64,000 bases of DNA from Streptomyces luteogriseus. GTDB lineage: Bacteria; Actinomycetota; Actinomycetes; Streptomycetales; Streptomycetaceae. Both the position numbers and the translations under genes were made by a program. The notes beneath the pieces were generated by a model that did no database searches, was not told the origin of the DNA, and worked only from the letters and a program-made list of their open reading frames with translations. The stretch is taken from the NCBI RefSeq assembly GCF_014205055.1, contig NZ_JACHMS010000001.1, positions 1,984,001 to 2,048,000 on the forward strand, in the 5' to 3' direction. Positions 1 to 8,199 of the stretch are shown in pieces. Numbering within the stretch: the first letter of the stretch is position 1; each line of letters starts with the position of its first letter.

Positions 1-6
1 TCCGGT

Positions 7-2547
7 TCACAGCCGCGGATCGACCGGCTCCGACTCCAGCGCCAGCACCCCGAACACCGCCTCGTGCACCCGCCACAGCGGCTCGCCCTCGGCCAACCGG
101 TCCAGCGCCTCCAGGCCCAGCGCGTACTCGCGGATCGCCAGGGACCGCTTGTGGTTGAGGAACCGCGAGCGCAGGCGGGCGAGGTTCTCCGGGCGGGTGT
201 ACTCCGGGCCGTAGATGATCCGGAGGTACTCGCGGCCGCGGCACTTGATGCCGGGCTGCACCAGGCGGCCCCGGCCGTCGCGGACGACCGCGCCGACCGG
301 CTTGACGACCATGCCCTCGCCGCCGCGGCCGGTCATCTCCAGCCACCAGTCGACGCCGGCCTGCACCGACTCGGGGTCGGCGGTCTCGACGTAGAGGCGC
401 CTGGTGGTCTGGAGCAGGCCGCTGCCATCGTGCTCGACGAGCCGGTCGAGCCGGGCGAGCTGCTCGTCGTGCGGCAGTCCGGCGAGGCTGCGCCCCTGGA
501 CCGCGAGGATCTGGAACGGTGCCAGGCGTACCCCGTCGAGGCCGTCCGTGGTCCAGCAGTAGCGGCGGTACGCCTCGGTGAACGCGGCCGCGTCGGTGGC
601 GCGTTCACCGGTGCGGGTCAGCAGGCCCGCGACGTCCACGCCGCGTGCCGCCGCGCCCCGGAGGGCGCTCAAGGCCTGCGGGAGCACCGCGCCGGACGCA
701 GCGCCGACGGCGGCGTACTGCGAGCGCAGCAGCCCGGACGCCTTCAGCGACCAGGGCATCAACTCGGCGTCCAGCAGCAGCCAGTCCGTCTCCAGCTCGT
801 CCCAGAGGCCGGCCTCGCCGGCCGCCGTGCGCACCCGGTCGAGGATCTCCTCGGTGAGGGCGTCGTCGTCGAGGAACGGGCGGCCGGTGCGGGTGTAGAG
901 CGATCCCGTGGGACCGTCCACGCCGAAGCGCTTGCGGGCCGCCTCCGCGTCGCGGCACACCAGGGCCACCGCCCGCGAGCCCATGTGCTTCTCCTCGCAC
1001 ACGACCCGGGCGACACCGTCGTCCTTGTACTGGGCGAAGGCCTCCTCAGGGTGCTCCAGGTAGCCCTCGACGTGACTCGTCGCCGTCGGGGCCATGGTCG
1101 GCGGGAGGTACGGCAGCAGCCGCGGGTCCACCGCGAAGCGGCTCATGACCTCCAGGGCCGCCGCCGCGTTCTCCTCGCGGATCGAGACGCGGCCCTGGTG
1201 CCGGGTCTCCACGACCCTGCGGCCCCGCACGTCCGCCAGGTCCAGCGGACGGCCGTCCTGCCCGCCGGGCGCCTCGGTGCGCAGCGGCCTCGCCGGCTCG
1301 TACCAGACCTGCTCCGCCGGGACGTCGGCCAGCTCGCGCTCCGGCCAGCGCAGCGCGGTGAGCTTGCCGCCGAAGACGGCGCCGGTGTCCAGGCAGATGG
1401 TGTTGTTGAGCCAGGTCGCCTCGGGGACCGGGGTGTGGCCGTAGACGACCGCGGCCCGGCCCCGGTAGTCCTCCGCCCACGGGTAGCGCACGGGCAGGCC
1501 GAACTCGTCGGTCTCCCCGGTGGTGTCGCCGTACAGGGCGTGGCTGCGGACCCGGCCGGAGGTGCGGCCGTGGTACTTCTCGGGCAGGCCGGCGTGGCAG
1601 ACGACCAGCCGGCCGCCGTCGAGGACGTAGTGGCTGACGAGGCCGTCGAGGAACTCCCGTACCTCGGCGAGGAACTCCTCGCTCTCGCCCGCCATCTGCT
1701 CGATGGTCTCGGCGAGGCCGTGGGTGTGCTGGACCTTGCGGCCGCGCAGGTACCGGCCGTACTTGTTCTCGTGGTTGCCGGGCACGCACAGGGCGTTGCC
1801 GGACTTCACCATCGCCATGACGCGGCGCAGCACACCGGGGCTGTCCGGGCCGCGGTCGACCAGGTCGCCGACGAAGACGGCCGTGCGGCCCTCCGGGTGG
1901 ACCCCGTCGACGTAGCCCAGCTTGCCGAGCAGGGCCTCCAGTTCGGCGGCGCAGCCGTGGATGTCACCGATGATGTCGAACGGGCCGGTGAGGTGGGTGA
2001 GGTCGTTGAAGCGCTTCTCGGTGACGACCGTGGCGTGCTCGACCTCGTCGACGCCGCGCAGGATGTGCACCTTGCGGAAGCCCTCGCGCTCCAGGTGCCG
2101 CAGCGAGCGGCGCAGTTCGCGGGTGTGGCGGTGGATGACCCGGCGGGGCATGTCGGCGCGGTCGGTGCGGGCCTCGTTGCGTTCGGCGCACACCTCCTCG
2201 GGCACGTCGAGCACGATCGCGATCGGCAGCACGTCGTACTGCTTGGCCAGGTCGATCAGCTGGCGGCGGGCATCGGACTGCACGCTGGTCGCGTCCACGA
2301 CCGTGCGGCGGCCGGCGGCCAGGCGCTTGCCCGCGATGTAGTGCAGGACGTCGAAGGCGTCCTTGGTTGCGCTCTGGTCGTTCTCGTCGTCGGAGACGAG
2401 GCCGCGGCAGAAGTCGGAGGAGATGACCTCGGTGGGCTTGAAGTGCCGACGGGCGAAGGTGGACTTGCCGGAGCCGGTGGCCCCGACCAGCACCACCAGG
2501 GACAGGTCGGTGACGGGCAGCACGCGCCCCTGCTGTGCGTCGGTCAT
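7..2547 (-). CDS. pnkp: Polynucleotide kinase-phosphatase-ligase (bacterial Pnkp)
   Basis: RNA end-healing and sealing enzyme of the bacterial Pnkp/Hen1 repair system, which mends RNAs cut by ribotoxins. Counting from the ATG at 2547 (846 aa), it has three modules. The N-terminal 5'-kinase carries P-loop GATGSGKST (22-30). The central metallophosphoesterase carries GDIHG (194-198), GDLVDRG (227-233), GNHEN (257-261) and GHTPV (370-374). The C-terminal adenylyltransferase/ligase has its nucleophile Lys520 in EEKHMGSRA. Length and order match the characterised Clostridium thermocellum enzyme. The frame stays open upstream to 2706, but I chose 2547 because it overlaps the hen1 stop by ATGA and because the extra 53 residues are Arg-rich and non-homologous. 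It is the second gene of a two-gene operon. All key motifs are intact, so it should be active. In characterised systems Hen1 is needed for full ligase activity, which agrees with the translational coupling. Confidence 0.95.
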   Translation of the reverse strand: MTDAQQGRVLPVTDLSLVVLVGATGSGKSTFARRHFKPTEVISSDFCRGLVSDDENDQSATKDAFDVLHYIAGKRLAAGRRTVVDATSVQSDARRQLIDLAKQYDVLPIAIVLDVPEEVCAERNEARTDRADMPRRVIHRHTRELRRSLRHLEREGFRKVHILRGVDEVEHATVVTEKRFNDLTHLTGPFDIIGDIHGCAAELEALLGKLGYVDGVHPEGRTAVFVGDLVDRGPDSPGVLRRVMAMVKSGNALCVPGNHENKYGRYLRGRKVQHTHGLAETIEQMAGESEEFLAEVREFLDGLVSHYVLDGGRLVVCHAGLPEKYHGRTSGRVRSHALYGDTTGETDEFGLPVRYPWAEDYRGRAAVVYGHTPVPEATWLNNTICLDTGAVFGGKLTALRWPERELADVPAEQVWYEPARPLRTEAPGGQDGRPLDLADVRGRRVVETRHQGRVSIREENAAAALEVMSRFAVDPRLLPYLPPTMAPTATSHVEGYLEHPEEAFAQYKDDGVARVVCEEKHMGSRAVALVCRDAEAARKRFGVDGPTGSLYTRTGRPFLDDDALTEEILDRVRTAAGEAGLWDELETDWLLLDAELMPWSLKASGLLRSQYAAVGAASGAVLPQALSALRGAAARGVDVAGLLTRTGERATDAAAFTEAYRRYCWTTDGLDGVRLAPFQILAVQGRSLAGLPHDEQLARLDRLVEHDGSGLLQTTRRLYVETADPESVQAGVDWWLEMTGRGGEGMVVKPVGAVVRDGRGRLVQPGIKCRGREYLRIIYGPEYTRPENLARLRSRFLNHKRSLAIREYALGLEALDRLAEGEPLWRVHEAVFGVLALESEPVDPRL

Positions 2548-4007
2548 GCCGCCTTCGCCTCCTTCGGCGTGGTCAGGGTGAATACGGCCATCTGGGTGGG
2601 CGGCCCCACCTCGGGGTCGTCGGGGCCGACGGGCTCGAACGCGACGCCGTAGCCGTGCCGTTCGGCGACCGCCTCGGCCCAGGCGCGGAACTCGGCGCGA
2701 GTCCACTCGAAGCGGTGGTCGCCGTGCCGGACGTGACCGGCGGGGAGGGACTCCCAGCGCACGTTGTACTCGACGTTCGGGGTGGTCACGAGGACCGTCC
2801 TCGGACGCGCCGAACCGAACACCGCGTATTCCAGGGCGGGCAGCCGGGGCAGGTCGAGGTGCTCGATCACCTCGCTGAGCACGGCGGCGTCGTAGCCCTT
2901 GAGCCGGACGTCGGTGTACGCGAGGGAGCCCTGGAAGAGCTGGACGCGGGAGGCCTGCCGCTCGCCCATGCGGTCCAGCTTCAGCCGCCGGGAGGCGATG
3001 GTGAGCGCGCGCATGGACACGTCGACGCCGACGATCTCGGTGAAGGCCGGGTCCTTGAGCAGCGTCTGCACCAACTGGCCCTGCCCGCAGCCGAGATCGA
3101 GGACGCGGGCGGCTCCGGACTGCCTCAGCGCCGTGACGATCGCCTCGCGGCGCCGCACGGCCAGCGGGGTCGGCTTCTCCTCGGCCTCGGTCTCCGCCTC
3201 GACGGCGTTGTCGATCTCCTCGACCTCGCTGTCGTCGGTCTCGGCCAGCCGCACCAGCTCCAGCCGCTCGGTGGCCTGCCGGGTCAGCGCCCAGCGGCGC
3301 GACAGGTAGCGGCTGGTGATCAGCCGCTGCTCGGGGTGGCCGGGCAGCCAGCCCTCACCGGCGCGCAGCAGCTTGTCGACCTCGTCCGGGGCGACCCAGT
3401 AGTGCTTGGCGTCGTCGAGGACGGGGAGCAGGACGTAGAGGTGGCGCAGGGCCTCGGCGAGGGTGAGCGTGTCCGATTCCAGGGCCAGGCTCACGTAGCG
3501 CGAGTCGCCCCACGCGGGGAACTCGGCGTCCAGCGGCACGGGCTCGGCGGTGACCGTCCAGCCGAGCGGTTCGAAGAGCCCCCGTACGAGGTCGGGGCCG
3601 CCGCGGGCGGGCAGTGCGGGCACCTCGACGCGCAGCGGCCTGGCCTGGCCGGGGAGTTCGGGCCTGGCGTTGCAGACGCCCTTCATCGCGCTGGAGAAGA
3701 CGCCGCTCAGCGCCACGGCGAGCAGCGAGGAGGCCGCGTAGGGGCGGTCGTTGACGTACTGCGCGAGTGCCGCGTCCGGTGCTCCGCCGCGGCCCTTGCC
3801 CTTGCCGCGCCTGACCAGTGCCACCGCGTCGACCTCCAGCAGCAGCGCCGCCGTGCAGCGCCCGGCTTCGGCCTCGGGGTAGAGGACGTGGGCCGTGCCG
3901 TAGGAGGTGGAGAACGCCTGCGCCTTGTCGGGATGCTTGTGCAGCAGGTAGCCGAGGTCGGTGGCGGGGCGTTCGGGGGTGCCGGTGGTGGTGATCGTCA
4001 GGAACAT
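2544..4007 (-). CDS. hen1: 3'-terminal RNA ribose 2'-O-methyltransferase Hen1
   Basis: Methylates the 2'-OH at the 3' end of cleaved RNA before Pnkp ligates it, so that the repaired junction resists the same ribotoxin. The protein is 487 aa. Residues 1 to about 245 form the N-terminal domain that partners Pnkp. An acidic linker covers about 255-280. The C-terminal Rossmann methyltransferase has the SAM motif DLGCGQG (304-310), the Hen1 metal ligands E379, E382 and H383 in SEVIEHLD, and a further His near 431 in GDHRFEW. The start at 4007 (MFLTITTTG) is chosen over the upstream ATG at 4115 because it is the family start and has a purine-rich GGAGAGG element upstream. The longer version would also cover the intergenic hairpin at 4056-4086. 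It overlaps pnkp by 4 bp. Confidence 0.95.
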   Translation of the reverse strand: MFLTITTTGTPERPATDLGYLLHKHPDKAQAFSTSYGTAHVLYPEAEAGRCTAALLLEVDAVALVRRGKGKGRGGAPDAALAQYVNDRPYAASSLLAVALSGVFSSAMKGVCNARPELPGQARPLRVEVPALPARGGPDLVRGLFEPLGWTVTAEPVPLDAEFPAWGDSRYVSLALESDTLTLAEALRHLYVLLPVLDDAKHYWVAPDEVDKLLRAGEGWLPGHPEQRLITSRYLSRRWALTRQATERLELVRLAETDDSEVEEIDNAVEAETEAEEKPTPLAVRRREAIVTALRQSGAARVLDLGCGQGQLVQTLLKDPAFTEIVGVDVSMRALTIASRRLKLDRMGERQASRVQLFQGSLAYTDVRLKGYDAAVLSEVIEHLDLPRLPALEYAVFGSARPRTVLVTTPNVEYNVRWESLPAGHVRHGDHRFEWTRAEFRAWAEAVAERHGYGVAFEPVGPDDPEVGPPTQMAVFTLTTPKEAKAA

Positions 4008-4055
4008 GCGGAGGGCCTCTCCGGCTGGGTGGACGTTGTCGCGCCGTACGTGCGA

Positions 4056-4086
4056 GAGCCCCCAGGAACGGTGATCCTGGGGGCTC
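4056..4086 (-). terminator. Perfect 12-bp hairpin between the LLM oxidoreductase and hen1
   Basis: Arms GAGCCCCCAGGA (4056-4067) and TCCTGGGGGCTC (4075-4086) are perfectly complementary around a 7-nt loop. The hairpin lies 76 bp beyond the stop of the upstream oxidoreductase gene and about 50 bp before the hen1 start. No U-tract follows, which is usual for Streptomyces. It probably separates the two transcription units. It could instead be a structured 5' leader of hen1-pnkp if transcription starts before it. Confidence 0.6.
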
Positions 4087-4127
4087 GGCAGGACGACGTC
4101 CTCAGCTTCGCACACCTGTGCTCACCA

Positions 4128-4150
4128 GCGCCTTCGTTTATCGAGGGCGC
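4128..4150 (-). terminator. Hairpin just after the LLM oxidoreductase stop
   Basis: Arms GCGCCTTCG and CGAGGGCGC, with one G-U pair, close a TTTAT loop starting 12 bp past the stop codon at 4162. It forms a tandem pair with the stronger hairpin at 4056-4086, a common arrangement for termination in Streptomyces. Confidence 0.45.
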
Positions 4151-4161
4151 TTCGGCGGGCC

Positions 4162-5094
4162 CTACGACAGCTGCGACTGCACCTGCGCGGAGATCAGCTC
4201 CAGGTGGTCGAGGTCGTCCAGGTCGAGGACTTGGAGGTAGATACGGCTCGAACCGGCCTCGGCGTAGCGGCCGATCTTGTCGACGACCTCCGCCGGGGAG
4301 CCGGCCAGGCCGTTGAGCTTCAGCTCGTCCACCTCGCGGCCGATCGCGGCGGCCCGGCGGGCGACCTCCGCCTCGTCCCGGCCGACGCAGACGACGAGGG
4401 CGTTGGAGTAGGTCAGGTCGTCGCCGCTGCGGCCCGCCTCCTCGGCGGCGGCGCGCACCCGGCCGAACTGACGCTCGCTGTCCTCGACGGAGGCGAAGGG
4501 CATGTTGAACTCGTCGGCGTACTGGGCGGCCAGCCGCGGGGTGCGGGACGGGCCGTGGCCGCCGACCAGCACGGGGATCTTCCGCTGCGCCGGCTTGGGC
4601 AGCGCGGGAGAGTCCGTGAGGTCGTAGTAGGTCCCGTGGAAGTCGAAGGTCTTGCCGGGGTCCGTCGCCCACAGACCGGTGACGATCTCCAGCTGCTCCT
4701 CGAGGCGGGCGAACTTCTCCTTGGGGAAGGGGATGCCGTAGGCCTTGTGCTCCTCCTCGAACCAGCCGGCGCCGAGGCCGAGCTCGACCCGGCCGCCGGA
4801 CATCTGGTCGACCTGCGCGACCTGGATGGCGAGCACGCCCGGCAGCCGGAAGGTGCCGGCGGTCATCAGGGTGCCGAGCCGGATGCGCTTGGTCTCGCGG
4901 GCGAGTCCGGCCAGGGTGATCCAGGCGTCGGTGGGGCCGGGCAGACCGTCCACGGTGCCCATGCGGAGGTAGTGGTCGGAACGGAAGAAGGCGTCGAAGC
5001 CGAGGTCCTCGGTGGCCTTGGCCACGGCGAGCAGAGTGTCGTAGGTGGCCCCCTGCTGGGGCTCGGTGAAGATGCGAAGATCCATGCCCTCCAT
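4162..5094 (-). CDS. LLM-class F420-dependent oxidoreductase (TIGR03560-like)
   Basis: A 310-residue TIM-barrel protein of the bacterial luciferase-like superfamily, subgroup expected to use deazaflavin F420. The opening strand (MDLRIFTEPQQGA), GFDAFFRSDHYLRM near residue 35 and the GGRVELGLGAGWFEEEH segment typify this actinobacterial group. The substrate is not evident from sequence. Two starts are possible: 5094 (MEGMDL) or 5085 (MDLRIF). The ATG at 5085 has GGAGG almost touching it, so the choice is open by three residues. The gene is monocistronic: two hairpins lie after it and a divergent small gene begins about 230 bp upstream. Confidence 0.85.
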   Translation of the reverse strand: MEGMDLRIFTEPQQGATYDTLLAVAKATEDLGFDAFFRSDHYLRMGTVDGLPGPTDAWITLAGLARETKRIRLGTLMTAGTFRLPGVLAIQVAQVDQMSGGRVELGLGAGWFEEEHKAYGIPFPKEKFARLEEQLEIVTGLWATDPGKTFDFHGTYYDLTDSPALPKPAQRKIPVLVGGHGPSRTPRLAAQYADEFNMPFASVEDSERQFGRVRAAAEEAGRSGDDLTYSNALVVCVGRDEAEVARRAAAIGREVDELKLNGLAGSPAEVVDKIGRYAEAGSSRIYLQVLDLDDLDHLELISAQVQSQLS

Positions 5095-5326
5095 CCTGCA
5101 CCGCCCCGGCGGACGATCACGAGATCGGTCCCCCCGTCCACGCCGGTCCCCGGTCGGGTGAAATTACGTCAATACCGCAGCCGCCGCCCGGCCCGGCCAG
5201 TGACCGGCCCCGATGGTGATCGTTGGCTCGGGCGGAGCCGGAGCCCCCGGCTTCCGCTCCGGGGGGGGACCGCCGGGGCGTCACCCGCGTCGGCCTCCCC
5301 GGGGGCCGGGGGCCGAGGAGGCCGTC

Positions 5327-5500
5327 ATGTCCGAAGAGACCGTGCCGCAGCAGGGCGGGACCGGGCAGCCGAAAGGGCTGTTGCAGCAGATGGAGGAGCT
5401 GATGGCGGCGTTGAACGCGGATCTGTCGGCGTTGGACGCGGATCTTCAGGCGGCGGGGGACTGCGAACGCGGGGTCGTCGAGGAGGGGCGGGCGGGTTAG
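5327..5500 (+). CDS. Small hypothetical protein (57 aa)
   Basis: ATG at 5327 follows GAGGAGG at a 5-bp spacing, a strong ribosome binding site that supports translation. The predicted 57-residue product is acidic. It has a Gln/Gly-rich N-terminus, then a probable amphipathic helix (LLQQMEELMAALNADLSALD) with Leu/Met at helix spacing, and a single Cys near residue 44. There is no signal peptide or membrane segment. I do not recognise the family. A leucine-rich helix could mean a small coiled-coil partner protein. The frame stays open to 5213 upstream, but that extension is Gly/Arg/Pro-rich and lacks a ribosome binding site. Confidence 0.55.
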   Translation: MSEETVPQQGGTGQPKGLLQQMEELMAALNADLSALDADLQAAGDCERGVVEEGRAG

Positions 5501-5520
5501 GGGGGAGTGGTTCCGGCTCG

Positions 5521-5549
5521 GGCGGGTCAGGGGCTCTCCCCGCCCCGCC
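5521..5549. terminator. Bidirectional hairpin between convergent genes
   Basis: GGCGGG-TCA-GGGG pairs with CCCC-GC-CCCGCC around a CTCT loop, giving 10 bp with a small internal loop. It lies exactly between the end of the 57-aa gene (+) and the stop of the DUF6099 gene (-), where a shared terminator is expected. Confidence 0.5.
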
Positions 5550-6020
5550 TCACCCCGCCTCCCTCTCCGGCAGCGTCAGTTCCCGGTCCGCGAGTCTGCG
5601 GAGCATCTCCAGGACGCGGTCGCGGGACTCGTCCGCCGCGTCGATGGCCTCCATGCACTGCCAGTACGTACCTTCGTCGCCGGCGGCGCTGGCCAGGGCG
5701 ACCAGGGCGATGCCGACCTCGCCGAGGAGGCCGCCGAGGTACATCAGGGTGTGGCGGGCGTCGCCCAACTCGGTGAGCTGGCCCGCCCGCAGCTCACCGG
5801 GGCCCAGTTCGGGCGGGTCGAGGACACCGCAGCCGCGGCCCGCCAGCTCCGTCAACCCCAGTGCCTCGCCGCGCAGTTCGGGTGGTCCGGTGACCGCGAG
5901 GCGGCTGCCTATGGCCTGCGCGAGGGCCTGCGCCTGCCACACCTCGGCCAGGGTCTCCCGCGCGTCGCCGCCCGCCGCCAGGCACCGCCTGCTCGTCACG
6001 ATGAGCCGCACCGCGTCCAT
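5550..6020 (-). CDS. DUF6099 family protein
   Basis: A 156-residue, largely helical, Ala/Leu-rich protein starting MDAVRLIVTSRRCLA. It matches my recollection of the Streptomyces-restricted family DUF6099, whose function is unknown. There is no signal peptide. A mid-protein hydrophobic stretch (HTLMYLGGLLGEVGIALVAL, about residues 89-108) could be a buried helix or a weak membrane segment. It has its own upstream region of about 210 bp with a palindrome at 6078-6095, so it is probably transcribed alone. Confidence 0.7.
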   Translation of the reverse strand: MDAVRLIVTSRRCLAAGGDARETLAEVWQAQALAQAIGSRLAVTGPPELRGEALGLTELAGRGCGVLDPPELGPGELRAGQLTELGDARHTLMYLGGLLGEVGIALVALASAAGDEGTYWQCMEAIDAADESRDRVLEMLRRLADRELTLPEREAG

Positions 6021-6077
6021 GCGCTGCCCCCGTCTTGTCCGACGCGCTGCGCGCGTCCGTCTGCCCGCACTCCCTTG

Positions 6078-6095
6078 TTCACTACCCAGAGTGAA
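6078..6095 (-). promoter_or_regulatory. Palindrome TTCACTACCCAGAGTGAA upstream of the DUF6099 gene
   Basis: Six-base inverted arms TTCACT and AGTGAA separated by 6 bp lie 58-75 bp before the DUF6099 start. Size and position suit a dimeric repressor or activator operator. No regulator can be named. Confidence 0.35.
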
Positions 6096-6230
6096 GGGGT
6101 GTGAGACGAAAAGCCAGAGGAAGGCGGAAAATTGCGGACAACGATTGGGATTCAGGCTGCGATTTGACTACGTAGCGTACAAGTGGATTCGCGTGCTCCG
6201 TGCGATGGAGTCAGTGGGAGGGGCGGGCCG

Positions 6231-6554
6231 CTAGATCGGGAACCTCCGTTCGTTCCGGTCGATCTTCGCGTTCAGCGCGGCCAGCGGGTCGATGCCGAGC
6301 ACCTCACACAGCTGGAGCAGATACGCCAGCACGTCGGCCACCTCGTCGGTGACGCGGTGCGCGGTGTCCGGGTCGGCCATGACCCGGGCCGACTCCTCGG
6401 GCGTCAACCACTGGAAGATCTCGACCAGTTCGGAGGCCTCCACGCTGAGCGCGGCGACCAGGTTCTTGGGGGTGTGGTACTGCTGCCAGTTCCGCGCGGC
6501 CGCGAAATCGGCCAGGCGCCGTTGCAGTCCGGCCACGTCCAGGGGATCAGTCAC
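6231..6554 (-). CDS. MazG-like nucleotide pyrophosphohydrolase
   Basis: A 107-residue all-alpha NTP pyrophosphohydrolase of the MazG/dCTPase-like (RS21-C6) type. It carries the acidic metal-binding pattern expected for the fold: EASELVEIFQW (about residues 39-49) followed by DEVADVLAYLLQL (about 69-81), preceding helix-turn NWQQYHTPKNL. It should hydrolyse (d)NTPs, possibly non-canonical ones, to monophosphates. The GTG start at 6554 overlaps the end of the upstream AAA ATPase gene by 8 bp, so the two are translationally coupled and probably work together. Confidence 0.85.
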   Translation of the reverse strand: MTDPLDVAGLQRRLADFAAARNWQQYHTPKNLVAALSVEASELVEIFQWLTPEESARVMADPDTAHRVTDEVADVLAYLLQLCEVLGIDPLAALNAKIDRNERRFPI

Positions 6555-7683
6555 GGTCCAGGTGTACCACCGTGGCTCCCTCCGTCCCGGCGGCCCAGGA
6601 GCCGTCGCTGACCGCGCCGACCAGCCGGATGTGCCCCCGCTCGCACATCCGGGCAGCCAGCCGCAGCAGTTCCAGCCGCTGCCGTCCGTCCAGGCCCCGG
6701 TCGAAGCCGTCGGCGAGGACCGTGAGCGTCTGGAGCGCGGCGGGGACCTCGCCGGCCGGGTCGACCTCCAGCACGCCCGGCCCGGTGAGCAACACCAACG
6801 CGAGGGCCAGATAGCGCAGTTCGCCGTCGCCGAGCCGGCGCAGGTCCGTGCGGACGCCGTCGCCCCGGTCGAGCGCGGCGCGGATCGTCCCCGTGGTGTC
6901 CTCGGCCCGGGCGAGCACGTCCGCCACCGGCCCGGCGCAGCCGGCTCGCACCGCCGCCACGAACTGCGCGTGCCGCCGCGCGCACTCGGCGCGGGTGCGC
7001 CACAGCACGTCGGCGAGATTGCCGCAGCCGCCGAGCAGATGGCCGGAACCGGCCGCCACGGGCCCGCGCATGCGGGCGGGCTCGGGGTCGCAGGCGAAGG
7101 CCGAGCGCAGGGCGACGACCATCTGCTCGGCCGCCGCCAGCACCCTGCGCTGCCCGGGTGTCCCGCCCGCCACGCGCAGCGGCAGCAGGGCGGTGCCGAG
7201 CCGGTCGTCCGGGAGCGGGCCCCGGGTCACGGGCGTCGGCCCGGCCGTGTGCCAGGCGGCCTGCACGGCGCGTTTGCCCGGGTCGCGCAGGGCGGTCTCC
7301 AGGAGGACCAGTCCGCCGGCCGTCAACCGCTCCCCCACGACGCGCAGTTCGGGCTCGGCCTGTACGGCCATGTCGAGCCGGACCGGGCCCGCGGGGCCGT
7401 CGGCCGTGCAGCCGATGCGGAAGCCGCGGCGGCGCTGCGCGTCGGGCCGGGCCCGCTCCGGTACGCAGGCGACGGGGTCGGGGAAGGCCTCGCCGAGCTC
7501 CGCGCCTCCCCCGAGCCGGGCGAGGGCCAGGTACGCCCGCAGGGCGCTGGTCTTGCCGCAGCCGCTGGGGCCGGCGAGGAGGGTGAGGGGCCCGAGCGGG
7601 AACGCGGCGCGGCGGTGGGTGGTGAAGGCGGACAGCCGCAGTTCGGTGATGCGGGGGCGGTCGGGGAGGGCGGGCTGGGTCAT
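6547..7683 (-). CDS. AAA-family (ABC/SMC-like) ATPase
   Basis: A 378-residue soluble ATPase with Walker A GPSGCGKTSA (38-47) close to the N-terminus, a central arm region, and a conserved segment DLRRLGDGELRYLALALVLL (about 285-304) that resembles an ABC signature in a split head domain. This is the layout of stand-alone AAA_15/AAA_21-like ATPases, which often pair with nucleases or nucleotide enzymes. Its only partner here is the overlapping MazG-like gene. The function is unknown: nucleotide-pool sanitation or defence are both reasonable, but the sequence does not decide. Confidence 0.75.
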   Translation of the reverse strand: MTQPALPDRPRITELRLSAFTTHRRAAFPLGPLTLLAGPSGCGKTSALRAYLALARLGGGAELGEAFPDPVACVPERARPDAQRRRGFRIGCTADGPAGPVRLDMAVQAEPELRVVGERLTAGGLVLLETALRDPGKRAVQAAWHTAGPTPVTRGPLPDDRLGTALLPLRVAGGTPGQRRVLAAAEQMVVALRSAFACDPEPARMRGPVAAGSGHLLGGCGNLADVLWRTRAECARRHAQFVAAVRAGCAGPVADVLARAEDTTGTIRAALDRGDGVRTDLRRLGDGELRYLALALVLLTGPGVLEVDPAGEVPAALQTLTVLADGFDRGLDGRQRLELLRLAARMCERGHIRLVGAVSDGSWAAGTEGATVVHLDRD

Positions 7684-7753
7684 GTCCGGACGGTAGGCCT
7701 CCGCCGGCAGGACGAACCGTTCCGTCTCCGGGGGTTTCCTACGAACGAGCTAC

Positions 7754-7813
7754 GGTCACGTCCACGGTCACGTCCGCGGTCACACCTACGGTCCCGCCCA
7801 CGATCACACCCCG
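7754..7813. repeat. Five 12-bp tandem repeats at the 3' end of the sepF-like gene
   Basis: Units GGTCACGTCCAC, GGTCACGTCCGC, GGTCACACCTAC, GGTCCCGCCCAC and GATCACACC... run head to tail with an exact 12-bp period. They straddle the SepF-like stop codon at 7804. Being in multiples of three they could lengthen or shorten a reading frame without a frameshift. Confidence 0.8.
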
Positions 7814-8199
7814 GGGAGGCCCGCTCCCTCCATCAGCCCGGTCACCTCGGTTCCCGCCGGTGTCAGCAGGAACACGTTGCGGTCCACCCGGTGCATCCCG
7901 CTCGCCAGGCCGAAGACGACACCCGTGCTGAAGTCGAGGACGCGCTTGGCGACCTCGGTCTCCGCGCCGGTGAGGTCGAGGAGGACGGGGACGCCCGCCA
8001 TCAGCCGCTCGGCGACGTCCCGGGCGTCGGCGAAGACGTTCACGCGCAGGACGACGAAACGGCGGCGGGTCTCCGTCTCGGCCTCGGGTATGGACCGGTG
8101 GCCGACGGCGGACGGCCAGGCGTCCCGGCCCCGCAGCGGTACGACCTGGGCGAGCCCCTCCCACTGTTCGTCGGTGACATCGTGGCTGTTCACCGGCAT
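7804..8199 (-). CDS. SepF-like cell-division protein
   Basis: A 131-residue protein with the SepF/DUF552 core (RRFVVLRVNVFADARDVAE...LDLTGAETEVAKRVLDFSTGVVFG...FLLTP). SepF anchors and aligns FtsZ. Streptomyces encode a main SepF plus two SepF-like proteins (SflA and SflB in S. coelicolor). This one lacks the ftsZ/ylm neighbourhood and an obvious N-terminal membrane-anchoring helix, so it is likelier a SepF-like paralogue. I chose ATG 8199 over the upstream 8292 because GGACGGAG precedes it. It diverges from the nitrate reductase gene with about 190 bp between them. Confidence 0.8.
   Translation of the reverse strand: MPVNSHDVTDEQWEGLAQVVPLRGRDAWPSAVGHRSIPEAETETRRRFVVLRVNVFADARDVAERLMAGVPVLLDLTGAETEVAKRVLDFSTGVVFGLASGMHRVDRNVFLLTPAGTEVTGLMEGAGLPGV

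Noticed and set aside
64..2652. 862-codon open frame on the plus strand
   Set aside because: Antisense shadow of pnkp: Arg/Ala/Val/Leu-rich, no family resemblance, no ribosome binding site. Pnkp motifs on the other strand are unambiguous.
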